DNA of 64,000 nucleotides from a bacterium 0.1xD8-71 (GTDB taxonomy: Bacteria; Bacillota; Clostridia; Lachnospirales; Lachnospiraceae), in NCBI GenBank assembly GCA_003612405.1, contig RAYR01000020.1, forward strand, positions 41,028 through 105,027. Reading direction: 5' to 3'. The translations under genes and the position numbers were made by a program. A model generated the notes under the pieces. It made no database searches and was not told where the DNA came from. It was given only the letters and a program-made list of their open reading frames with translations. Below are positions 44,416 to 54,173 of the stretch, in pieces. Position 1 is the first letter of the stretch. Every line of letters begins with the position of its first letter.

Positions 44416-45687
44416 TCACGCTTCATCAATTGCTTTTCCAATGTCATTCCTCATGTATTTATGATCAAAGGTCACCCATTTGGTGGCTTCATACGCATTT
44501 GCCCTGGCCTCTTTCAATGTTGCCCCCTTAGCCGTAACGCCAAGCACACGGCCGCCGTTCGTGACAATCCCGTCTTCCGTCTTTTTCGTTCCCGCATGAA
44601 AACAATAATATCCGTCTTTCTCATCAAAGTTTTCCAGTCCGCTAATCACAAACCCTTTCTCGTAAGATACCGGATATCCTTCCGAAGCTAATATCACACA
44701 GACTGCGGCATTATCCTCAAACTCTAAATCCACCTGATCCAGCCTGCCGTCGATGCATGCCTCAATCACATCGATCACATCATTCTTCATACGGGGCAGT
44801 ACCACCTGCACTTCCGGATCCCCGAATCTGGCATTGTATTCCAGTACCCTCGGCCCATCCTGTGTCAGCATCAGTCCGAAGAAAATAATACCTGTAAAGG
44901 GTCTTCCCTCCGCTGCCATGGCATCCACGGTTGCCTGGAAGATATATTTCTTACAGAACGCATCCACTTCTGGTGTATAAAAGGGTGTGGGAGAAAAACT
45001 TCCCATACCGCCCGTGTTAAGCCCCTGGTCGCCGTCCATGGCCCGCTTATGATCCTGGGCGGAAGGCAGTGTACGGATAGTCTTGCCATCCACAAAGGAA
45101 AGCACGGACACTTCACGGCCTGTCATAAATTCTTCTACCACCATCCGGTTGCCGGAAGCGCCAAACTTCTTATCCTCCATAATCGTGCGCACGCCCTCTC
45201 TGGCCTCCTCAAGGGTCTCACAGATCAGTACACCCTTGCCCAGGGCAAGTCCGTCAGCCTTAAGAACCACCGGCATTTTGGCCTGTTCCAGATAGGCAAG
45301 CGCCGCCTGCGGATCGTCAAAATTCTCATAAGCCGCCGTGGGAATATTATATTTCTTCATCAGATCCTTGGAAAATGCCTTGCTGCCTTCCAGAATAGCC
45401 GCATTTTTCCTGGGACCGAACACCCTGAGTCCCGCCGCTTCCATCTCATCCACGAGGCCGCCCACCAGCGGATCCTCCATCCCTACGATGGTCAGATCAA
45501 CGGCCTGCTCTTTGGCAAAGGCCACAAGCTTGTCAAACTCCATGGCTCCAATCGGCAGACATTCCGCAATCTGTCCGATGCCCGCATTGCCGGGCGCACA
45601 GTATATCTTCTCCACCTTCGGACTCTTCGCCACACAGGCTGCAATCGTATGCTCTCTGCCGCCGCTTCCCACGATCAATACTTTCAT
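44416..45687 (-). CDS. purD: Phosphoribosylamine-glycine ligase
   Basis: The 423-residue protein is a full-length GAR synthetase of the ATP-grasp type: KVLIVGSGGREHTIA at the start, VVLKADGLALGKGVLIC, EFMTGREVSVLSFVDG, and TGGMGSFSPTPF. It joins glycine to phosphoribosylamine in purine synthesis. Last gene of purE-purM-purN-purD. Confidence 0.97.
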   Translation of the reverse strand: MKVLIVGSGGREHTIAACVAKSPKVEKIYCAPGNAGIGQIAECLPIGAMEFDKLVAFAKEQAVDLTIVGMEDPLVGGLVDEMEAAGLRVFGPRKNAAILEGSKAFSKDLMKKYNIPTAAYENFDDPQAALAYLEQAKMPVVLKADGLALGKGVLICETLEEAREGVRTIMEDKKFGASGNRMVVEEFMTGREVSVLSFVDGKTIRTLPSAQDHKRAMDGDQGLNTGGMGSFSPTPFYTPEVDAFCKKYIFQATVDAMAAEGRPFTGIIFFGLMLTQDGPRVLEYNARFGDPEVQVVLPRMKNDVIDVIEACIDGRLDQVDLEFEDNAAVCVILASEGYPVSYEKGFVISGLENFDEKDGYYCFHAGTKKTEDGIVTNGGRVLGVTAKGATLKEARANAYEATKWVTFDHKYMRNDIGKAIDEA

Positions 45688-45749
45688 TTCCCTATACCTT
45701 GCCTTTCTATGTATCTTCCTGAACCTGATATCTTACTGTTTTACAATTA

Positions 45750-46376
45750 CTATTCGGAAAGCAGAACCCTGCCGTTCTCCACTCTCACCTTGCCCCCTGC
45801 AATCAGATTAATGCACCAGGGCAAAATCAGCCATTCCGCTTCCTCCATAACCCTTTTTTGCAGTATCTGCGGCGTATCATCCTCCCGCACTGCCACCGCC
45901 TTCTGCATGATAATCGGGCCTGTGTCCATACCTTCATCCACAAAGTGTACCGTGGCTCCCGTAATCTTCACCCCTCTTGCCAGGGCGGCCTCATGCACTT
46001 TTAACCCATAATATCCTGTCCCGCAGAAAGACGGAATCAAAGAGGGATGGATATTGATGATTCGATTCGCATACTTTCGGATAAGTTCTGCCGGAAGCGT
46101 CACCAGGAATCCTGCCAATACGATCAGATCCGGTTCCGTCTTCTCTATCTCCTGCATAAATGCCCTGTTAAAAGCCTCTCTGTCCTCATATTCCTTGGGT
46201 GACACACAGACCGCCTCGATTCCCGCCGCGCCGGCCCGTTCAAGCGCATAGGCGCCCCGGTTGTTACTGATCACCTTCGCAATCTTTGTATCCACAATGG
46301 AACCCTGTGCCACACCGTCAATAATCGCCTGAAGATTGGTGCCCCCGCCGGACACACATACCACTATCTTAAGCAT
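45750..46376 (-). CDS. purN: Phosphoribosylglycinamide formyltransferase
   Basis: The 208-residue protein has the family's start (VCVSGGGTNLQAIID) and active-site segment (IINIHPSLIPSF, GATVHFVDEGMDTGPII) with Asn, His and Asp. It transfers a formyl group from formyl-tetrahydrofolate to GAR. Between purM and purD. Confidence 0.96.
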   Translation of the reverse strand: MLKIVVCVSGGGTNLQAIIDGVAQGSIVDTKIAKVISNNRGAYALERAGAAGIEAVCVSPKEYEDREAFNRAFMQEIEKTEPDLIVLAGFLVTLPAELIRKYANRIINIHPSLIPSFCGTGYYGLKVHEAALARGVKITGATVHFVDEGMDTGPIIMQKAVAVREDDTPQILQKRVMEEAEWLILPWCINLIAGGKVRVENGRVLLSE

Positions 46377-46441
46377 CTTCCTTCACCTTTCCCGCTTCAT
46401 CCTTCCTGTCAAACCTGCTTCTGCGCCTTCCCGCCGGACAT

Positions 46442-47464
46442 CTACAGTATGACTTCCTTATTACCGGTCACCACATCACCCACAATATAAGCCTGCTCTC
46501 CTGCTTCCTGTAAGGCTTTCACTGTCTTATCCGCATCCGCCGGATCAACAGCCAATATCATGCCGAGTCCCATATTGTAAGTGTTATACATCATCTTTTC
46601 TTCCAGGCTGCCGGTTCTTTGTAGCAGTCCGAATATGGGCGGTATCGGATAGCTGTCCTTCTGTATCCGTGCAGACACGCCTTCCGGCAACATTCTGGGG
46701 ATATTTTCATAGAAGCCGCCGCCCGTGATATGACTGCACCCCTTGATGGTCACGCCCGCGTATTTCACAGCCCGCAGCGCTTTCACATAAATCCTGGTAG
46801 GCGTAAGAAGCGCCTCTCCAAGCGTTGTTCCCAGTTCATCATAATAGACGCCCAAGCTCTCCTTCGTCACTGCGAATACCTTCCGCACCAGGGAAAACCC
46901 ATTGCTATGTACCCCGGAAGAAGCAATGCCGATAAGCGTATCCCCGGCCTTAATGTTATCGCCCGTAATCAGGTCTTTTTCATCTGCCACACCCACTGCG
47001 AATCCCGCCAGATCATACTCCTCCTCCGGCATCAGTCCCGGATGTTCCGCCGTCTCACCGCCGATCAGTGCCGCGCCGGCCTGCTTACAGCCCTCAGCCA
47101 CACCCTTGACAATGGCAGCTATCTTCTCCGGATAATTCTTGCCGCAGGCAATATAATCCAGGAAAAACAAAGGTTCCGCTCCCGCGCAGACCACATCATT
47201 CACACACATGGCCACACAGTCGATTCCCACCGTGTCATGTCTGTCCATGAGAAATGCCAGCTGAATCTTCGTCCCCACACCATCCGTTCCGGATAAAAGT
47301 ACAGGTTTCTCCATCCCCTTGATCTTCTCCAGGGAAAATGCTCCGGAGAATCCGCCGAGTCCCCCCAACACCTCCGGTCTCATGGTTCCTTTCACATATT
47401 CTTTCATTAACTCTACCGAACGGTAGCCGGCCTCGATATCGACACCCGCTGTCTTGTAATCCAT
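46442..47464 (-). CDS. purM: Phosphoribosylformylglycinamidine cyclo-ligase
   Basis: Start at ATG 47464 behind GGAGG gives 340 residues, the usual length. PurM motifs: [53 protein letters not shown], and [13 protein letters not shown]. It makes aminoimidazole ribotide. Confidence 0.97.
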   Translation of the reverse strand: MDYKTAGVDIEAGYRSVELMKEYVKGTMRPEVLGGLGGFSGAFSLEKIKGMEKPVLLSGTDGVGTKIQLAFLMDRHDTVGIDCVAMCVNDVVCAGAEPLFFLDYIACGKNYPEKIAAIVKGVAEGCKQAGAALIGGETAEHPGLMPEEEYDLAGFAVGVADEKDLITGDNIKAGDTLIGIASSGVHSNGFSLVRKVFAVTKESLGVYYDELGTTLGEALLTPTRIYVKALRAVKYAGVTIKGCSHITGGGFYENIPRMLPEGVSARIQKDSYPIPPIFGLLQRTGSLEEKMMYNTYNMGLGMILAVDPADADKTVKALQEAGEQAYIVGDVVTGNKEVIL

Positions 47465-47488
47465 GGTTTTGTCCTCCTTCACCGCCAC

Positions 47489-47998
47489 CTAGGCTTTCAG
47501 ATATGTCTTATAACCCACTTCCTGCAACTTCTTATCCTTCTCCTGTACACTCTCTTTCAGACTTCTGGAATACTCTTTCAACCGGCCAAGCAGTGCCGGA
47601 TCCGAAACTGCCAGAATCTTGGCCGCCAGGATTCCCGCGTTCTGGCCCCCGTTAATCGCCACCGTGGCTACCGGGATGCCGGAAGGCATCTGCACAATAG
47701 AATACAGAGAATCCACACCGCCCAGATCAGAAGTTTTCATGGGGATACCGATAACCGGCATGGGAAAGATTGCCGCACACATCCCCGGAAGATGAGCCGC
47801 CTTGCCCGCTCCGGCGATAATTACCTTAAATCCCTTATCCTCCGCACCCTTTGCATACTCAAAGAACACATCCGGTTCCCGGTGGGCGGAAATAATCGTC
47901 ATCTCATAAGAAATACCCAGCTCTTCCAGAATATCTGCGGCTTTCGCCATAACAGGCATATCCGAATCACTGCCCATCACAATACCTACCTGTGCCAT
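47489..47998 (-). CDS. purE: N5-carboxyaminoimidazole ribonucleotide mutase
   Basis: The 169-residue class I PurE has MGSDSDMPVMAKAADIL, ISAHREP with the catalytic His, and GAGKAAHLPGMCA. It moves the carboxyl group of N5-CAIR. First of the purine set, with its own promoter at 48088-48116. No purK is visible in the window. Confidence 0.97.
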   Translation of the reverse strand: MAQVGIVMGSDSDMPVMAKAADILEELGISYEMTIISAHREPDVFFEYAKGAEDKGFKVIIAGAGKAAHLPGMCAAIFPMPVIGIPMKTSDLGGVDSLYSIVQMPSGIPVATVAINGGQNAGILAAKILAVSDPALLGRLKEYSRSLKESVQEKDKKLQEVGYKTYLKA

Positions 47999-48043
47999 CT
48001 ATACGTCCTCCTTGCCCTGTACACCAAGGCATTTTATTTGATC

Positions 48044-48067
48044 CCTGCCACAACATCTTGTGGCAGG
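48044..48067. promoter_or_regulatory. Leader hairpin before purE
   Basis: CCTGCCACAA-CATC-TTGTGGCAGG, a perfect 10-bp stem between promoter and purE. It has only a weak A+T run after it on the minus strand. It could end the transcript in part or protect its 5' end; it does not look like a purine riboswitch. Confidence 0.55.
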
Positions 48068-48087
48068 ACAGACCTTTCCTATCTACC

Positions 48088-48116
48088 AGTGTACTAGATT
48101 TTCCATTGATGCGCAA
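48088..48116 (-). promoter_or_regulatory. Promoter of the purine operon
   Basis: TTGCGC and TACACT on the minus strand with a 17-base spacer, between the end of the aminopeptidase gene and purE. Confidence 0.55.
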
Positions 48117-48133
48117 CTATCTTTCTTCCTTAA

Positions 48134-50224
48134 TTATTGTTCCTCCATCGCCCGGTTCAGTTCCTCACAGCCAGGAAGCACAAAATGACCGTTCCGGATA
48201 ATATCAATCTGCTCTCCGCTCTCAGTCAACACCGAAAGCTCTCCCAGCTCATCATAAGGAATCGTAATATCTGTATGACACTGGAAATATGCTTTGCTGA
48301 CATCTCTGTCACGTAAAACTGACACCTCGTTATCCTTTGCGATAATCTCCTTGCCGTCAGGATTATAGACCTGCACATTCTCCGCGTGGGAATAACAGGT
48401 ATCTCCCACCGCAAAGTGGGGGCCTGTCTTCTCCGCGATCAGGATGGGCATCTTGTCCTCAATCTCGTATTTTCTTGCCACCACATAGGCCGTGGTGTTG
48501 GTGCCGATGGCAAACTCGCCCAGAGGCAGCCTGTCATGATGATGCAGTACATTATCCTTGATATATTTGCGGTTCTCTTCCGGTGTTGCAAAATTGGCAC
48601 AGCCATAGTCTGTCACCATACCATCCTCAAATTGCAGCCAGAAATCCTTATATTCCAGTTCATTCAGGAAAACCCTGGTCACATGGAGGATTCCCTGGGT
48701 ACCGGTCAGTAAGGGCGATGTGAACACCTCTCCCACTGGAATATTGACATCCGCCACACAGTTCTCAAAGTTCGTCTGTTTGACCGGATCTTCCAGCCGG
48801 TGCAGCTGTACTTTCAGATCTGTCCGGTTGTCGCCGCATCCTTTGACCCGTACAGTCAATCCCTTGTCCAACACATCAATGATCGTCTGCTGGATTCCCT
48901 GATACAGCTTATAATCCAGCGTATTGATGCGCACGATATCATCAAAAATCTCCGGAAACCGCTCCCCGATATCCGGCACCGGGAAAGCGATAATGGTAAA
49001 GCTTCTCTCTTCCCCTTTGATATATTCATTCTGTAGGGCCCCTGCCTTACCTGCATATTCCACTGCCAGTTTCTGCTGTTTCTCCGACAGGCGGCAGGCG
49101 TTCTTCTTCGTCTTCGGCACAAAGGGTTTCTCCCCGAAAATCTCCAGGACCGCCGGGCCGCCGAACACTGCCGCCTGGGCTTTCCACTGCTCAAAGGCCT
49201 TTCTTAACCCTTCCAGTCTGCGCTCCACCAGGGCGCCATCCAACACCAGCGCCTGATCTTCCTTGTGGTCATAATCAAACTGTTTATTGGGATTGGCTCC
49301 GCACCAGCCATTCTTGTTGACGCTCCTGCCCTGGAAGATATTACTGCCCGCCCGATAGAAAGTAGGCTGTAGACCGATTCGGTCAAAATTTTCAACCGCT
49401 TTCCTGATCATACGCTCAAATCCCAGAAAATAACGGATATTAACGGTCTTTTTGATAGAAATATCCTTATTGCCCACCTCAAAACCAATCCGATACCCTT
49501 CCGTATAAGTGTCCGCCATCAGCTTAATTTTCTCCGCAGGCATACTGTTCAGATGTCTGGCCGTTTCCAGTTCATTCTCCGTGACATACTCCCCATAATA
49601 ATAGAGATAACGAAGGTCGGACAGATCGCTTTCCATAACAATCCGGCGCGCAAAGCCTCTGTCCGGACACAACATCCTGGCCGTATGCCGTACGGCCTCC
49701 GGTTCATAATAATCGCTCACATACCAGTAGAGAATATGACGGATTGCCTCCTTTCGGGGACCCAAATCCTGTGCCGCACAGACAAACGCCTGATAGACCT
49801 CCAGGAGAAGTTCCATGCGGATCACCATACCGAAACGGTCTGCCTCAAAGGCCGCCGGAATCATACCCCGCAGTTCCGCATATAAAAAACACAACATCGG
49901 ACCCATTGACTCACCCAGACAATTTACTGCATAATCAGGATTCCCATAGCTTGTATCATAATGCTCCGGCAGAATATCCTCATACAGTTCATGATTCTGT
50001 GCCTGTAACTGCGCCAGCGTCATCTGTTCCAACTCATGACACTCCACCACATTCCAGGTTCTGTTCATCAGCGAAACAAACTCCGCCATCTTATGAAAAT
50101 ACTTCTGAAAGGCTTCCGCACAGACTGCCTCCTGCGGTATTTCCCGTATGCGTTCCAATGCCAGCGCATACCGTTCACTCAACAGCTCTTCCTGCTCTTT
50201 TTCATCCATTAACATATCTTCCAT
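48134..50224 (-). CDS. M29-family metallo-aminopeptidase
   Basis: I start it at ATG 50224 behind GGAGG, giving 696 residues, longer than the usual 400 because of an N-terminal helical part (about 1-270). The C-terminal M29 core has NIPVGEVFTSPLLTGTQG, HHHDRLPLGEFAIGTNT, ILIAEKTGPHFAVGDTCYS, with the Glu/His/Asp metal ligands. It removes N-terminal residues from peptides. Its 3' end is close to the pur promoter; it ends the pyr-linked group. Confidence 0.88.
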   Translation of the reverse strand: MEDMLMDEKEQEELLSERYALALERIREIPQEAVCAEAFQKYFHKMAEFVSLMNRTWNVVECHELEQMTLAQLQAQNHELYEDILPEHYDTSYGNPDYAVNCLGESMGPMLCFLYAELRGMIPAAFEADRFGMVIRMELLLEVYQAFVCAAQDLGPRKEAIRHILYWYVSDYYEPEAVRHTARMLCPDRGFARRIVMESDLSDLRYLYYYGEYVTENELETARHLNSMPAEKIKLMADTYTEGYRIGFEVGNKDISIKKTVNIRYFLGFERMIRKAVENFDRIGLQPTFYRAGSNIFQGRSVNKNGWCGANPNKQFDYDHKEDQALVLDGALVERRLEGLRKAFEQWKAQAAVFGGPAVLEIFGEKPFVPKTKKNACRLSEKQQKLAVEYAGKAGALQNEYIKGEERSFTIIAFPVPDIGERFPEIFDDIVRINTLDYKLYQGIQQTIIDVLDKGLTVRVKGCGDNRTDLKVQLHRLEDPVKQTNFENCVADVNIPVGEVFTSPLLTGTQGILHVTRVFLNELEYKDFWLQFEDGMVTDYGCANFATPEENRKYIKDNVLHHHDRLPLGEFAIGTNTTAYVVARKYEIEDKMPILIAEKTGPHFAVGDTCYSHAENVQVYNPDGKEIIAKDNEVSVLRDRDVSKAYFQCHTDITIPYDELGELSVLTESGEQIDIIRNGHFVLPGCEELNRAMEEQ

Positions 50225-50245
50225 AACCCATTCCTCCATGTTGTA

Positions 50246-50566
50246 TCAGGCATACGCCCCCGCATACAATATCACACTGAGCACTGCCAGCACCAGCACA
50301 TTAAGCCCGATTCCCAGATAACTGAACAGATAGAACTTATCCCGTTCCGATTTGGAGATGACGCCCAATATAATCCCCACAAAGGCAAAGACCATGGATA
50401 ACAGCGCCGCCGCACCATACTGCAAAGGCACATCTCCGGCTCTCTGATAACTCATAATCACCATATAGGCCAGCGTTGCCAGGGAAATCACCCCCAGGAT
50501 GGTCGCCATGATACCTTTCTGCGTATGTTCCTTATTGGTAAACATGAAACTGTTCTTTTTTGCCAT
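50246..50566 (-). CDS. Small membrane protein, three to four helices
   Basis: Start at ATG 50566 behind GGAGG gives 106 residues. Helices: about 19-39 (IMATILGVISLATLAYMVI), 50-70 (AALLSMVFAFVGIILGVI) and 80-103 (FYLFSYLGIGLNVLVLAVLSV). No motif known. Between the small membrane protein 50666-50818 and the aminopeptidase. Confidence 0.75.
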   Translation of the reverse strand: MAKKNSFMFTNKEHTQKGIMATILGVISLATLAYMVIMSYQRAGDVPLQYGAAALLSMVFAFVGIILGVISKSERDKFYLFSYLGIGLNVLVLAVLSVILYAGAYA

Positions 50567-50665
50567 AGACGCCTCCACATCCAAACCGCTTACTGTCGTA
50601 AGTAAGACAGAATTTGAAATGGGCATCTTCGTCCATGCCGAAAACACCCATCCATCTCTTTGTCC

Positions 50666-50818
50666 TTAGAATAAGATTTTACTTCTACCCGCCAATAACT
50701 TGGCGCCGCTGATGATCAGAAGTACACCACTTGCCACGCCCACTACCAGAGCAACCACACCGACTGCGATGTTGAGCGCGCCGGAACCGCCCATTGTCTT
50801 ATAAGTTCTCTCTTCCAT
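50666..50818 (-). CDS. Tiny single-helix membrane protein
   Basis: The likely start at ATG 50818 after GGGAG yields 50 residues; longer frames overlap pyrE. Sequence: a short polar head, then ALNIAVGVVALVVGVASGVL and a second weak hydrophobic part, ending KLLAGRSKILF. Function unknown; often such genes accompany envelope genes. Confidence 0.6.
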   Translation of the reverse strand: MEERTYKTMGGSGALNIAVGVVALVVGVASGVLLIISGAKLLAGRSKILF

Positions 50819-50840
50819 TTTCCGCTCCCTTTCCTGCTCT

Positions 50841-51518
50841 CTATTTTGCTCCATACTGCTCATAATATGCATCAATCGACTGCTTTAATGCATCGTCAAT
50901 ATAAATCTTTCCCTCATAAGGCTTGTTATAAAGGCACTCCACCACATCCTCCATAGTCACAATGGCATTGGCCCCAAAGCCATACTTCTGCTGAATCTCC
51001 TCCAGAGCGCTCTTCTCGCTCTCCAGCCCACGCTCCATGCGGTTTAAGGATACCATCAAACCCTTAATCTCCACATCCGCCTGTGCCTTAATGATCGGAA
51101 ATGTCTCCTCGATAGACTTCCCGGAAGTGGTCACATCCTCAATGATCACCACCCTGTCGCCATCCTTCAGCTTACTTCCCAGAAGAATACCTGTGTCGCC
51201 ATGGTCTTTTACTTCTTTTCTATTGGAACAGTAGCGGATTTCCTTACCATAAAGCTCACTGATAGCCATTGTCGCCGCTACCGCCAGAGGAATCCCCTTA
51301 TATGCAGGCCCGAACAAAACATCGAAATCCAATCCGTAATGATCATGAATGGCCCGCGCATAATATTCTCCCAGTCTGCGCAGCTGTGCCCCTGTCACAT
51401 AGGCTCCTGCGTTCATGAAAAAGGGAGACTTCCTGCCGCTCTTTAAAGTGAAATCCCCGAACTTGAGCACCTGGCTGTCCACCATAAATCCGATAAACTC
51501 CTGTTTGTACTGTTCCAT
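50841..51518 (-). CDS. pyrE: Orotate phosphoribosyltransferase
   Basis: Start ATG 51518 after GGAGG gives 225 residues. The PRPP motif VVIIEDVTTSGKSIEE, GPAYKGIPLAVA and RKEVKDHGDTG are present. It makes OMP from orotate and PRPP. Forty bases after pyrF. Confidence 0.96.
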   Translation of the reverse strand: MEQYKQEFIGFMVDSQVLKFGDFTLKSGRKSPFFMNAGAYVTGAQLRRLGEYYARAIHDHYGLDFDVLFGPAYKGIPLAVAATMAISELYGKEIRYCSNRKEVKDHGDTGILLGSKLKDGDRVVIIEDVTTSGKSIEETFPIIKAQADVEIKGLMVSLNRMERGLESEKSALEEIQQKYGFGANAIVTMEDVVECLYNKPYEGKIYIDDALKQSIDAYYEQYGAK

Positions 51519-51558
51519 AGTCGTGAATCCTCCTGTTGTTATGCCTGTACCGCCGCAG

Positions 51559-52506
51559 TTATCCCAATGCCTGCGCAATATCTTCTCTCATATCCATCAC
51601 TGCCGCCCTTGCCGCATCGGCATAGTTCGTCTCTCCGTACTGTGCATATTTTTCCTGCTGATATGCTCCGATGATGCCTCTGGAGGAGCTGATGATTGCG
51701 CCCAGCCCATCCTCATTAAAGAAATGCACAAGATCTGCACCTTTGCCGCCCTGGGCACCATATGCCGGCACCAGAATATAAGCCTTGGGCATAATCTGCC
51801 TTAAGACCTTACCCATCTCCGGATAAGTAGCGCCTACCACAGCGCCGATATAACTGTACTCCCGGCCCATGTGATCCGCCCCCCACTGGGCAACCTTCTC
51901 ACCAACCACCTCATACAGCGGCCTTGCCTTGGAAGCATCCGTACAACCTTCCGGCAGTATCAGGCGGTCCTGGAATTCCCCGCTGCTAGGGTTGGAAGTC
52001 TTGACCAGAATAAAAAGTCCCTTCTTCTCCTGTTTACATACTTCAATAAACGGCTTCACCCCATCGGATCCCAGATAGGGATTGACTGTGGCGAAGTCTT
52101 CATCAAAACCGCGGCACCGGGAAGAACCGACCTGTACTTGTCCCAAATGCCCCACCGCATATGCCTCGGAAGTGGAACCGATATCACCGCGCTTGATATC
52201 ACCCACCACTACCAGGCCTTTCTGTTTACAATATTCCACGGTCTTCTGATAAGCGATAACACCCTCCACACCAAACTGCTCATACATGGCAATCTGCGGC
52301 TTCACAGCAGGTATCAGATCATGCACGGCATCCACAATCCCTTTGTTGTACATCCAGACCGCTTCCGCCGCCCCTTTGAGCGTCTCGCCATACTCTGCAA
52401 ACGCTTTCTGTTTGATATGTTCCGGCACAAGCTTCATGGTCGGATCCAATCCGACCATGACAGGCGCCTGTTTCTTCTTAATATTCTCAATTAATTTATC
52501 AATCAT
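51559..52506 (-). CDS. pyrF: Orotidine 5'-phosphate decarboxylase (long form)
   Basis: The 315-residue group 2 OMP decarboxylase has VMVGLDPTMKLVPEH, the active-site VVGDIKRGDIGSTSEAY (D-x-K-x-x-D), and ILVPAYGAQGG. Start overlaps the Nudix-like stop by four bases (ATGA). It makes UMP; pyrE follows. Confidence 0.96.
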   Translation of the reverse strand: MIDKLIENIKKKQAPVMVGLDPTMKLVPEHIKQKAFAEYGETLKGAAEAVWMYNKGIVDAVHDLIPAVKPQIAMYEQFGVEGVIAYQKTVEYCKQKGLVVVGDIKRGDIGSTSEAYAVGHLGQVQVGSSRCRGFDEDFATVNPYLGSDGVKPFIEVCKQEKKGLFILVKTSNPSSGEFQDRLILPEGCTDASKARPLYEVVGEKVAQWGADHMGREYSYIGAVVGATYPEMGKVLRQIMPKAYILVPAYGAQGGKGADLVHFFNEDGLGAIISSSRGIIGAYQQEKYAQYGETNYADAARAAVMDMREDIAQALG

Positions 52507-52907
52507 AACGTTTTTCCTTCCAGATCTTTGAGTACATACTGGTTTTCAATATAGTAGGGGAACTGGTCTCTCTTTACCCACTCCCAGCTGCCATATTCTT
52601 CCGGCAGGATAATATTGGACTCATCCTCCTCAGTAATAGAGCACAGATAGGCAATTCCGACACAATGAGTCTCTCCGATCAGCTGTGACCAGGTATATTC
52701 AATCTTCTCAATCGAACCGTTCACAGATAAGAGCTCCGTAATCGCATGAAGCATGGCCTCATCCGGTGCTTCCCCATGTGCCACTTCTGCATCGATAAAC
52801 TCCCACACGAAGGGTTCCGGAATATGATCGTCCACCCATCTTTTGATCAGCAGATAGGTGTCGTCTTTCTTGATGATTCCTTTTACTCTCACATATGTAT
52901 TCTTCAT
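52503..52907 (-). CDS. Nudix-fold protein with degenerate Nudix box
   Basis: About 134 residues from ATG 52907 (GTG at 52916 also possible). VRVKGIIKKDDTYLLIKRWVDD and WEFIDAEVAHGEAPDEAML match the Nudix fold, but the REUXEE core of the box is HAITELL, so it lacks the metal-binding glutamates. Overlaps pyrF by four bases. It may bind a nucleotide without hydrolysing it and could regulate the pathway; that is a guess. Confidence 0.7.
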   Translation of the reverse strand: MKNTYVRVKGIIKKDDTYLLIKRWVDDHIPEPFVWEFIDAEVAHGEAPDEAMLHAITELLSVNGSIEKIEYTWSQLIGETHCVGIAYLCSITEEDESNIILPEEYGSWEWVKRDQFPYYIENQYVLKDLEGKTL

Positions 52908-52973
52908 CTTTTCCACACTCTCCCTTATTCTTTTGGTTTCATACTACCATTGCCCGAATTTCTTGTCAATCGC

Positions 52974-54041
52974 TCATCTTGTCTGTAAAAAGTCATACTC
53001 TCTTTTGGCCGTCTCATCGTCAGGATAACTGCGCAGATAGCTGTTCATCAATGCCGCTGCCGTCTTGTAATCCCCCATATACTCATAGGTTACGATTTCA
53101 TTGAACTTGAGCGTCTGCATCATGCCGTTATCCTCGATTTTCATAGCTGCCTGAAATGCGGAAAGCGCCTGTTCATATTCTCCCATCTTCATCCGGCATA
53201 ACCCCAGCTGATTATATATCTCAGCCTTCGTCTGGTCATACTCCACATAATCCGCATAGATAGAGGCTGCATAATTAAAATCCGTCAGGGCTTCATAGGT
53301 TCTGCCAAGATAAAGCGCCGCGCCATAGTCCGTTGAGGTCTTTAAATTGGTAAGAAAGTTGCGGGCATTTTCATAATCGCCCATATAATAGCAGATCCGG
53401 CCCATATCATAATCGGAGATGGATTTCTCGTTCTCCGTCATGGCATTTTGCAGATAGCTTTGTCCCACCTCTTTATAGCCGTACTCTTCCAACACCATAT
53501 ATATACGTATCATCTGATCGTAATTCTTTGGATCCAGTGCAATGGCCGCATCAAAATCGGCCTGGGCCTTCTCAAACTCATTCTGGGACAGTTCCACGCA
53601 GCCCCGCAGATAGTAGGCATCCATTTCTTTGGGCCGCAGTGCCAGGATAGCATCATAAGCCTGTACCGCTTCCTGCGTCTGGCCGTTCTTAAAATAGGCC
53701 GTAGCCAGATAATAATTGATATCAAAATCCATATCTTCCACGTTGCCGTCACTGAGCTTCAGTGCCGCTTCCAGATAGGCGATCGCCGACTCATAATCTG
53801 TCTTGCCCATATAGGCAATCCCCATCCCCCGGTAGAGCAGTCTCTTATCCTCCCCGTTCTCCTCTCCCGCACTGAAAAGTGAAAGTGCCTCATCATAGTT
53901 TAACGCCTGCACTTCCGTCATTCCCCGCTTGGTATAGCTCTCCTCCCCCTCTGCCCCGCAGCCGGCAAGAAAAGCTCCCAGACAAACAACACAGGCTGCC
54001 AATCTGATTTTTATCTTATCGTATGTCTTACGAGATTTCAC
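52974..54041 (-). CDS. TPR lipoprotein
   Basis: I choose a GTG start at 54041 after GGGGAG (355 residues). Signal peptide KIRLAACVVCLGAFLAGC with lipobox L-A-G-C. The rest has eight or so TPRs, such as TDYESAIAYLEAALKL, QTQEAVQAYDAILAL, GEYEQALSAFQAAMKI. It should be a scaffold outside the membrane. Partner unknown. Confidence 0.85.
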   Translation of the reverse strand: MKSRKTYDKIKIRLAACVVCLGAFLAGCGAEGEESYTKRGMTEVQALNYDEALSLFSAGEENGEDKRLLYRGMGIAYMGKTDYESAIAYLEAALKLSDGNVEDMDFDINYYLATAYFKNGQTQEAVQAYDAILALRPKEMDAYYLRGCVELSQNEFEKAQADFDAAIALDPKNYDQMIRIYMVLEEYGYKEVGQSYLQNAMTENEKSISDYDMGRICYYMGDYENARNFLTNLKTSTDYGAALYLGRTYEALTDFNYAASIYADYVEYDQTKAEIYNQLGLCRMKMGEYEQALSAFQAAMKIEDNGMMQTLKFNEIVTYEYMGDYKTAAALMNSYLRSYPDDETAKREYDFLQTR

Positions 54042-54173
54042 TTTTGTCTCCCCATATCCACTGCCTAGTCTTATCTTTTCTATCTTACCACACCATGCCC
54101 CACAAGCCAAGCGCAGAATTACAAACCATAACCTTCTGATAACTCCCTGCCTTTGGAGCAGAACCCTTTCTTT

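Noticed and set aside
45049..46011. Plus-strand open frame of 320 codons
   Set aside because: Antisense to purD and purN, both certain.
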